Positions 1 through 6,744 of a DNA stretch of 23,378 nucleotides are shown piece after piece. The stretch comes from Sutterella sp. (GTDB lineage Bacteria; Pseudomonadota; Gammaproteobacteria; Burkholderiales; Burkholderiaceae_F): NCBI GenBank assembly GCA_020025965.1, contig JAHHRG010000030.1, positions 1-23,378 on the forward strand, in the 5' to 3' direction. The notes below the pieces were generated by a model. The model worked only from the letters and a program-made list of their open reading frames with translations, did not search any database and was not told the DNA's origin. The position numbers and the translations under genes were made by a program. Numbering within the stretch: position 1 is the first letter of the stretch; the number at the start of each line of letters is the position of its first letter.

Positions 1-1
1 G

Positions 2-385
2 AATCTCATCGCGGACAAGACCTTTGCTTATCCCGACTTCAAGAAAGACGATCGCCGATTCCAGGAAATGGGCACGAGCTTTATCTCGCCCTTCTCGGTC
101 TACCAGCGCGATCCGCTCTACCGCGGCGTTCTCTTCGGTGTGCGCACGCCTGCCTATTGGACGGCAGCCGTCGCCGGCGGTCTTTTCGCCGCATTGCTCT
201 TTTTCTTTGCGCATCGTCGTCTGACGAAGCGCGGAAGCAATTCGCTTGCCGGTCGTAACCCGTGGACGCCTTCAATGGTGGCGGGTCTCGTGGTGAGCGC
301 CTTGTTCGGCCTGCCCGGGTTCATTGCCGCCTTGTGCGCATGGCCCTTCGGGTCGACGGGTACGGTTTCCCAAAAAAGAAACTGA
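2..385 (+). CDS. C-terminal part of an unidentified inner-membrane protein (5' end outside window)
   Basis: The reading frame is open from the first bases of the window to a TGA at 383-385, so this is the last 127 residues of a longer protein. About 40 soluble, charged residues (KKDDRRFQEMGTSF) lead to a hydrophobic helix (WTAAVAGGLFAALLFFFA) followed by basic HRRLTKR. A second hydrophobic stretch (MVAGLVVSALFGLPGFIAAL) comes close to the end. This two-helix C-terminus would suit a transporter or permease subunit, but I recognise no family. The next gene, the TonB receptor, starts 47 nt downstream on the same strand with no terminator between them, so the two are probably co-transcribed. A role in the same uptake system is inferred from position only. 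Confidence 0.7.
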   Translation, partial: NLIADKTFAYPDFKKDDRRFQEMGTSFISPFSVYQRDPLYRGVLFGVRTPAYWTAAVAGGLFAALLFFFAHRRLTKRGSNSLAGRNPWTPSMVAGLVVSALFGLPGFIAALCAWPFGSTGTVSQKRN

Positions 386-432
386 CCCAACCCTCAACCC
401 TCTTTGTTAACTCATTTAGAGAGATATTGGAT

Positions 433-2895
433 ATGAATACATCATCGAATCTCTTCGCGCTCTCCGCCCTTACGATGGCTTGCGCAATGGCGATGTCCGG
501 CATAGCTCAGGCTGCCGAGGCCGATCAGCCTAAGGATCAGAAGGTTCATCAGCTACAGGCTGTGCAGGTCGAAGAAGTCGTGCAGAAGACCGGTGAAACG
601 GTGATTACACCGGCTGAACTTGCCATCCGTGCTAACAATACATCTACGATTACCGACGCGTTGCGTGGTCAGTCTTTCGTGCAGTTTGACGTTAATTCCC
701 GTAGTAGTGGTACCGGCGCAGAGCTGACCGCCCCGCAAATTTCTATTCGCGGTAGCCGCGCCAACGAAAACGCATACGTCATTAACGGTCTGCCCAACAA
801 TAACGCTTTTGGTGGTTCCGGCTGGGAAAACTCTGCTATCGCCTCCGAACCTCAGGGTGATGCACAGGGCATCATGATCAACACCGAATTGTTGGATTCG
901 ATCAATGTATTGACTGAAAACGTTTCTGCCGAATACGGCGACTTCACTGGCGGTGTTGTCGACGCTAAATTCCGTGATGCTTACTTGGATCGTTGGCATG
1001 CCAAGGCTTGGGTTCGTCATACCCGCGATTCCTGGGCCAATCAGCATTGGATTGACGGTATTGAACCCACCGACACCCCAGCTTCTACGAACCGAGATCC
1101 TCAGAAAGAATTTAAGCGTTCGACCGTCGGTGCCACTCTTGAAGGTCCGTTGATGGATGGCAAGCTCGGCGCCATGCTTTCCATGCAGCGCTCTCATTCG
1201 TCCACGCCTGTCTTCTATTCCGCGAAGGAATCCAGCCATTTCAAATCTACTCGTGAATTGGATAATTTCCTTGTTCGCTTAAACACCGATCCGACGAACG
1301 ATTTCTACGTTTCTTCGACGTTGATTTACGCTCCTTATGAATCCGATCTTCATGGTTATAAGACCTATGACAGTCATTACAAGGTTGGCGGTGACGGTTT
1401 AAATTTCTCGCTTAACCTCAGAGCAAACTTGTCTTTTGGTGTTCTCACGACTGACATCGGCTGGAACAATGCCATCGTTGAACGTGATTCTGAAAAGCAC
1501 TGGATGGCTCAGTGGAAGTCGGGTACAGCTTGGACCAACGAACATGGTGTCAATGCAGAAGGCGGCATGGGTGACTACGAAAAGGAACAGAACGTTTACA
1601 CCCTCAAGTCCGTTCTCGCTATGAATCCGCTTTACACGGGTGACATCGAACACACCGTTCGTCTCGGCGCAGAGATCCAACATAAAGAAGTTGAATCACG
1701 TTTTTCCGGCTACGACAATTTCCGGAATGCTGTACCTACTAATGCCGTCGGGGAACACAGTAACGGTATTATTTCCGGCCAACAGGCTACTACAGAGAAA
1801 TGGTCCTTCTTGGCTGGTGAAAAGGATGCCAACTTCTTGTCTTCTGCCTTCTTTATTGAAGACTTAATTAAGGTTGAACGTTTCTCCGTGCGCCCAGGTG
1901 TTCGTCTTTCCTATGACGATGTCACCAACCAGCTCAATATTGCTCCGCGCTTTAAGTTCGACGCTGACATTCTTAACGACGGCCGTTTCAAGTTCAATGC
2001 AGGTTATAACCGTTATTACGGTTCCGAAGTTCTGAACTACGCAATGAAGGTTAGTATTACTGACAAACAGGTCTACAAGCGTCCTGTGACGAGTAGCAGT
2101 GTTGGTGAATGGACGCCGTTTGGCAAGCCCTTAGTCAATAAAACTATCTACAAGCTTGATGATCTTGATACTCCCTATAGTGATGAATTCACGGTTGGCT
2201 TTGCCACGAAGTGGATGGGTACCACGTTCAACATCCAGGGGGTTATCCGCGATTATCAGGACCAGTTGAAGAAGCGTACGATGACTAAGCCGTCTTCTGT
2301 TTGGTACATGACCAACGAGGGTGAATCCAGTTATCAGGGCATCACCTTCTCCATGGATCGCGCCTTTGACCTTGGCTCCTGGGGTAAGCACTCCATGCAG
2401 TTGGGTATCACTTGGTCTGAACTTGAATCCAACAGTGCTCCGACAACGGAATTCAACGAATCCTGGGATGAAAACTTCAACACGTTCCCAGATCAAGTTT
2501 ATCTTGACGGCAAGCTTATCAACGTCGATGAAATGCCGGCCAGCAACTACAACTCCGATTGGGTTGTCACTTACGCACACGATGCTTCCTTTATGGAAAA
2601 CCGTTTACGTGCCAACCTCCTGATGCGTTGGGAATCTGCTGCTGATCGTATTAAAAAGCTCGATGACAAGCACCCTGGAGATAACCTTATCCAATATGTG
2701 ACAATCGAAAACAAGGACTTGTTTAATGCTGACCTCGGTGTTCAGTATGACCTGATTAAAACGGCTAACTCGACACTTACGCTTAATATGGATGTTATGA
2801 ACCTATTTGACCATAAGAATCTGGTCAATACCTCTGGTACGGGCTCCTACTCCATGGGCCGCCAGTTCTTCCTCGGCATGTCCTACGAGTACTAA
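433..2895 (+). CDS. TonB-dependent outer-membrane receptor
   Basis: This 820-residue protein should be an outer-membrane gated channel powered by TonB-ExbBD. A signal peptide covers about residues 1-33 (MNTSSNLFALSALTMACA, ending AQAAEA). A plug domain follows at roughly 60-180, with a TonB-box-like GETVIT and the typical ISIRGSRANENAYVINGLPN. A long beta-barrel fills the rest and ends NLFDHKN...GRQFFLGMSYEY, with a terminal aromatic residue as usual for barrels. The frame is open further upstream, but ATG 433 gives a clean signal peptide and has a purine-rich AGAGAG about 10 nt before it. The substrate cannot be read from the sequence. The downstream peptide-binding proteins and M16 protease point to peptides or a small protein rather than a siderophore (inference). 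Confidence 0.92.
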   Translation: MNTSSNLFALSALTMACAMAMSGIAQAAEADQPKDQKVHQLQAVQVEEVVQKTGETVITPAELAIRANNTSTITDALRGQSFVQFDVNSRSSGTGAELTAPQISIRGSRANENAYVINGLPNNNAFGGSGWENSAIASEPQGDAQGIMINTELLDSINVLTENVSAEYGDFTGGVVDAKFRDAYLDRWHAKAWVRHTRDSWANQHWIDGIEPTDTPASTNRDPQKEFKRSTVGATLEGPLMDGKLGAMLSMQRSHSSTPVFYSAKESSHFKSTRELDNFLVRLNTDPTNDFYVSSTLIYAPYESDLHGYKTYDSHYKVGGDGLNFSLNLRANLSFGVLTTDIGWNNAIVERDSEKHWMAQWKSGTAWTNEHGVNAEGGMGDYEKEQNVYTLKSVLAMNPLYTGDIEHTVRLGAEIQHKEVESRFSGYDNFRNAVPTNAVGEHSNGIISGQQATTEKWSFLAGEKDANFLSSAFFIEDLIKVERFSVRPGVRLSYDDVTNQLNIAPRFKFDADILNDGRFKFNAGYNRYYGSEVLNYAMKVSITDKQVYKRPVTSSSVGEWTPFGKPLVNKTIYKLDDLDTPYSDEFTVGFATKWMGTTFNIQGVIRDYQDQLKKRTMTKPSSVWYMTNEGESSYQGITFSMDRAFDLGSWGKHSMQLGITWSELESNSAPTTEFNESWDENFNTFPDQVYLDGKLINVDEMPASNYNSDWVVTYAHDASFMENRLRANLLMRWESAADRIKKLDDKHPGDNLIQYVTIENKDLFNADLGVQYDLIKTANSTLTLNMDVMNLFDHKNLVNTSGTGSYSMGRQFFLGMSYEY

Positions 2896-2898
2896 TCT

Positions 2899-2922
2899 TT
2901 AACTGATTACGGTTAGTTAATC
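2899..2922 (+). promoter_or_regulatory. Palindromic leader element upstream of first binding-protein gene
   Basis: TTAACT (2899-2904) and AGTTAA (2915-2920) form an inverted repeat around 10 nt. Positions 2903-2922 match 4821-4840, upstream of the paralogous gene, at 16 of 20 bases. Both copies end 60-63 nt before the respective ATG. This could be an operator, or a leader relic copied along with the gene. Function is not established. Confidence 0.35.
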
Positions 2923-2929
2923 ACTCACT

Positions 2930-2961
2930 CTCCCGTCCGGGACTGCGGTCTCGGACGGGAG
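2930..2961 (+). terminator. Strong intercistronic hairpin after the TonB receptor gene
   Basis: CTCCCGTCCGGGAC (2930-2943) pairs with GTCTCGGACGGGAG (2948-2961) over 14 positions, including one G-U pair, around a TGCG tetraloop. The following bases (TTCCGTATT) are not a clean U-tract. It may therefore be a leaky terminator or an mRNA-stabilising 3' end for the receptor message rather than a full stop. The next gene starts 24 nt later. Confidence 0.6.
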
Positions 2962-2985
2962 TTCCGTATTGAGATTGCGAATAAA

Positions 2986-4803
2986 ATGCTCCTCAAGACC
3001 TTCAAGTTGAGTTCCTGCGCCCTCCTCTGCTCCCTGATGCTCAGCGCCGGCGTTTCTGCCGAACCCGTCAGTCTGTTGGGACTCTGGGAGTCACCCACCG
3101 TCGCCACCGATGCCGGATCCTATATTTACGAACCTGCTCCTAAAGGCGGCACGCTTCGTTTGGGCGATTTGGGTGCCTTTGACAGCTTCAATCCTTTTTC
3201 GCCCCGCGGCGTTAAAGCTTCGCATCTCTCCTTGACCTATGAAACCCTCGGAGAATCCATAGGTGAAGAAGAATTTGTCGTTCGAGCCAAGCTCGCCGAG
3301 AGTTTCGATTTGGCTGACGACCGTCTCTCGATGATCGTCAAACTCAGAAACGAAGCCCGCTTCTCCGACGGAAAGCCCGTGACGGCCGCCGACGTCGTCT
3401 GGTCTTTCGAACACCTCATTAAAGACGCTTCTCCCGTCTACCGCAACCATTACCACAACGTCACGGGCGCCGAAGCTATTGACGCGACAACCGTGAAGTT
3501 CACGTTTGCCGACGCGAAAAATCGCTCGCTTCCGCTCATCATTGCGCAGCTTCCTGTCTTGCCCTCCCATTGGTGGAAAGACAAGAATCTCGGCGATCCG
3601 CTTAAAACGCCGATGCCGGGTTCCGGTCCCTACGTTTACGACAATTGGACTATGGGGGCAAAACTGAGCCTCAAACGCAATCCCGACTGGTGGGGTGCCA
3701 AGCTTCCCGAAAATCAGGGCCGCTACAACTTCGATCGTATTGACGTGGACTATTTCCGCGAATACACGGTGATGCGTCAGGCCTTTTTCTCCGGGAATCT
3801 TGACTTCTTCTCTGAAATCGGCACCAAAAATTGGAAGATGGCTTATGACGTGCCTCCCGTCAGAGACGGTCGAATTAAGAGGGAAGAAGTGTCTTACGGC
3901 GGCATTTGGGGCATGAGCGGTGTCTTTATGAACACCCGCAAACCCTATTTGGCCGACATACGCGTTCGTGAAGCGCTAAGCCTCATGTTTAACTTCGAGC
4001 GCGTCAATCGAACCATCTTCTTTGATTCGTATCGTCGCATCGACAGTTTCTGGACGGGGTCGAAAACGCTCTCCGCAAGCGATCCGATGACACCCGAAGA
4101 AGAAACGATCCTTCGTTCGCTTCCCGGCATCAATCCCGACGACCATTTGAAGCTTCCCCAACGTCCCAATCATAAGGCAACGGCGACTTCCCGAGCAGTG
4201 ATCAACCGTGCGATTGGGCTATTGGGCGAGGCCGGCTGGACCCTGAAAGACGGTGTCATGACCAATGCGAAGGGCGATGGACTTCGCCTTAACCTGATTC
4301 TGCCCGCCCAAGGCATGGTCCGACTCTTTACGGGCTGGGCTCAGGACATGGCGCGCATCGGCGTGGAAATTCAAATTCAGGCGTTGGATCAGGTTCAGTT
4401 CGTCAACCGACTGCGCGCCTTTGATTACGACCTGACAATGTCGCAGCTTCTTCAAACGACTAATCCGAGTAACGAGCAGCGACACTATTTCAGCAGTCGT
4501 TCTGCGGACGAACCCAATATGCGCAATTACGCCGGTATTAAGAGTCAGGCCGTTGACGCGTTGATTGAAAAAATCGTCTCGCCCGACTCCCGCGAGTCCC
4601 AAATCGCCCATGTCAGAGTGCTCGATCGACTGTTGCAAAACGGGTATTACGTGATTCCGACCGGCTATAACCAAACGAACCGTGTCGCCTGGTGGCAGCA
4701 CATAATCGTTCCTCCTCACGGAAAAATCCCGCAGGGCGAGCGAGTCGACGTCTTCTCTTGGCACACAGCCGAATCGGACAAGCGAACCGTTAATGAACCT
4801 TGA
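2986..4803 (+). CDS. Periplasmic peptide-binding protein, SBP family 5, YejA-like (copy 1)
   Basis: This 605-residue extracellular solute-binding protein (SBP_bac_5 fold) would capture peptides in the periplasm for an ABC importer. A Sec signal peptide (MLLKTFKLSSCALLCSLML, ending GVSA before EPV) is followed by family hallmarks. These are KGGTLRLGDLGAFDSFNPFSPRG, typical of the YejA branch, then TYETLGES, FSDGKPVTAADVVWSFEH, PMPGSGPYVY, the RNPDWWG motif and DIRVREALSLMFNFE. No lipobox is seen. The start aligns with that of its tandem copy, although no clear Shine-Dalgarno sequence precedes it. It lies 90 nt after the TonB receptor. No YejB/E/F-like permease or ATPase is in the window, so it may work with a transporter encoded elsewhere. 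Confidence 0.9.
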   Translation: MLLKTFKLSSCALLCSLMLSAGVSAEPVSLLGLWESPTVATDAGSYIYEPAPKGGTLRLGDLGAFDSFNPFSPRGVKASHLSLTYETLGESIGEEEFVVRAKLAESFDLADDRLSMIVKLRNEARFSDGKPVTAADVVWSFEHLIKDASPVYRNHYHNVTGAEAIDATTVKFTFADAKNRSLPLIIAQLPVLPSHWWKDKNLGDPLKTPMPGSGPYVYDNWTMGAKLSLKRNPDWWGAKLPENQGRYNFDRIDVDYFREYTVMRQAFFSGNLDFFSEIGTKNWKMAYDVPPVRDGRIKREEVSYGGIWGMSGVFMNTRKPYLADIRVREALSLMFNFERVNRTIFFDSYRRIDSFWTGSKTLSASDPMTPEEETILRSLPGINPDDHLKLPQRPNHKATATSRAVINRAIGLLGEAGWTLKDGVMTNAKGDGLRLNLILPAQGMVRLFTGWAQDMARIGVEIQIQALDQVQFVNRLRAFDYDLTMSQLLQTTNPSNEQRHYFSSRSADEPNMRNYAGIKSQAVDALIEKIVSPDSRESQIAHVRVLDRLLQNGYYVIPTGYNQTNRVAWWQHIIVPPHGKIPQGERVDVFSWHTAESDKRTVNEP

Positions 4804-4815
4804 GTAAGACTAATT

Positions 4816-4845
4816 TTGACCTAATTATTGTTAGTTAAACTTAAT
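4816..4845 (+). promoter_or_regulatory. Possible promoter and repeat of the leader element before copy 2
   Basis: The AT-rich gap between the two binding-protein genes has TTGACC (4816-4821) and, after 18 nt, CTTAAT (4840-4845), a plausible but weak sigma70-like pair. It overlaps the second copy of the shared leader element (4821-4840, with TTAGTTAA at 4831-4838). It may give copy 2 its own transcription start. Confidence 0.25.
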
Positions 4846-4850
4846 TTTTC

Positions 4851-4886
4851 GTTTTCGTCTTTTGCTCTTGATCGAAAACAATTTTT
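4851..4886 (+). terminator. Weak hairpin with T-run before copy 2
   Basis: GTTTTCG (4851-4857) and CGAAAAC (4873-4879) can pair around a 15-nt loop, with ATTTTT just after. The stem is short and AT-rich, so this is at best a weak attenuator in the leader of the second binding-protein gene. Confidence 0.2.
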
Positions 4887-4900
4887 CCACAGCAATAAAT

Positions 4901-6712
4901 ATGATGCTAAAGAACTTCAAACTGCGTTCATCCGCCCTTCTGTGTTCGCTTATGCTGGCCGCCTCCCTCTCTGCCGCTCCGGTGGAAATGCTTGGCATTT
5001 GGGAATCTCCGACCGTTGCGCCTGACGAAGGTTCCTATATTTTCGATGCCGCGCCTAAAGGCGGGACGCTTCGCATGGGCGGGATGGGCACGTTCGACAG
5101 CTTCAATCCGTTTTCGCCCCGAGGCGTGCCCGCAGCCGTTGTTCCGCTCACGTATGAAACGCTCGGCGAATCAATCGGCGACGAAGACTTCATCATGCGC
5201 GGCAAACTCGCCAAGACCTTTGACGTTGCCGACGACCGTCTCTCGATGATCGTGACCCTGCACGAATCGGCCAAGTTCTCCGACGGCAAGCCCGTCACCG
5301 CCAAGGATGTCGTCTGGTCCTTTGAACACCTGATTAAAGAAGCTTCGCCGACCTACCGAAACTATTACCGTGAAGTGACGGGAGCTAAGGCCCTGGACGA
5401 GAAGCGCGTTCAGTTTACGTTTGCCGATGCCAAGAATCGCGAACTCCCGATGATCATCACGCAGATGCCAGTGCTGCCCTCTCACTGGTGGGAAGGGAAA
5501 AAACTGGGTGACCCGCAGAAGTCTCCGATGCCGGGATCCGGTCCCTATGTCTACGAATCCTGGAACATGGGTTCCCGCGTGACGTTAAAGCGCAATCCCG
5601 ATTGGTGGGGTAATGCGTTGCCGCAGAATAAAGGCCGCTACAACTTCGACAAGATCGACGTGGAATATTTCCGCGACTTTACCGTCATGCGTCAGGCTTT
5701 CTTCGCCGGAAACATCGACTTTTTCAGCGAACGTACGATCAAAGACTGGAAGATGGGCTACGACGTACCGCCCGTCAACGAAGGCAAGATCAAGCGCGCC
5801 GAAGTCCCCTTTGACGGCGTCTGGGGCATGTCGGGCGTCTTTATGAACACACGCCATCCGGTTTTGGCCGATATTCGTGTGCGCCAGGCTTTGGCTCTCA
5901 TGTTCAATTTCGAACGCGTCAACAAGACGATCTTCTTTGATTCCTACAACCGTATCGAAGGGTTCTGGTCGGGGTCTCATACCATGGCCGCCCGCGACCC
6001 GATGATGGAAGCAGAAGAGAAGATTCTGGCCTCGCTGCCGGGAATTGATCCGGCCAAGTATCAGACGCTCCCGAAGACGATGAAGCACAAGGCGACGTCA
6101 ACCTCTCGCTCCGCTATGCGCCAGGCCGTGAAGCTTTTGAACGAAGCCGGCTGGACCATGCAGGGTGACGTCATGAAGAATGCCAAGGGCGAACCTTTGA
6201 ATCTCAACATGATTCTTCAGACGCCCTCGATGGTTCGCGTTTTCAGCGGTTGGGCTCAGGATTTGAAGCGTATCGGCGTGAACCTTGAACTTCAGGCACT
6301 CGACCAGACGCAATACATCAACCGTATCCGCAATTTCGACTACGACCTCACCTTGTCGGTTGTCCGTCAGTCTAATAACCCCGGTAACGAACAGCGTTAT
6401 TTCTTCGGCAGTCAGGCTGCCGATCAGGCAAATACCCGCAACTATGCCGGGATCAAGAGTCCTGCCGTTGACCTGCTGATCGAAAACATTGCCGCCCCGG
6501 AATCCCGCGAGCATCAGGTAGCGAGCGTACGCGTTCTGGACCGTATTCTTCAGAACAACTACTACGTGATCCCCGGCTGGTTTAGCCAGACGGGCCGCAT
6601 CGCCTGGTGGGACGCACGCATCGTGCCGCCTAACGGCAAGATTCCGGAAGGCCGTCGTATCGATATCTTCTCGTGGCATGCCGCCGAATTGGACGGCAAG
6701 GCCGCTAAGTAA
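4901..6712 (+). CDS. Periplasmic peptide-binding protein, SBP family 5, YejA-like (copy 2)
   Basis: This is a 603-residue paralogue of the preceding gene, clearly similar along its whole length. It has the same order of motifs: KGGTLRMGGMGTFDSFNPFSPRG, TYETLGESIG, FSDGKPVTAKDVVWSFEH, PMPGSGPYVY, RNPDWWG, DIRVRQALALMFNFERVN. The signal peptide MMLKNFKLRSSALLCSLML aligns residue for residue with copy 1, so ATG 4901 is preferred over the upstream in-frame start at 4862. Differences are spread through the binding lobes, which suggests that the two copies bind different peptides (inference). No lipobox or ABC permease is seen. The M16 protease gene follows after 32 nt, so the two are very probably co-transcribed. 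Confidence 0.9.
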   Translation: MMLKNFKLRSSALLCSLMLAASLSAAPVEMLGIWESPTVAPDEGSYIFDAAPKGGTLRMGGMGTFDSFNPFSPRGVPAAVVPLTYETLGESIGDEDFIMRGKLAKTFDVADDRLSMIVTLHESAKFSDGKPVTAKDVVWSFEHLIKEASPTYRNYYREVTGAKALDEKRVQFTFADAKNRELPMIITQMPVLPSHWWEGKKLGDPQKSPMPGSGPYVYESWNMGSRVTLKRNPDWWGNALPQNKGRYNFDKIDVEYFRDFTVMRQAFFAGNIDFFSERTIKDWKMGYDVPPVNEGKIKRAEVPFDGVWGMSGVFMNTRHPVLADIRVRQALALMFNFERVNKTIFFDSYNRIEGFWSGSHTMAARDPMMEAEEKILASLPGIDPAKYQTLPKTMKHKATSTSRSAMRQAVKLLNEAGWTMQGDVMKNAKGEPLNLNMILQTPSMVRVFSGWAQDLKRIGVNLELQALDQTQYINRIRNFDYDLTLSVVRQSNNPGNEQRYFFGSQAADQANTRNYAGIKSPAVDLLIENIAAPESREHQVASVRVLDRILQNNYYVIPGWFSQTGRIAWWDARIVPPNGKIPEGRRIDIFSWHAAELDGKAAK

Positions 6713-6744
6713 TTAAGGACCTTTTAGGGACCTTTGGAAAGACT

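Noticed and set aside
6717..6740. Imperfect direct repeat GGACCTTTT / GGACCTTTG before the protease gene
   Set aside because: Two short adjacent copies in a 32-nt gap are too little to call a regulatory site.
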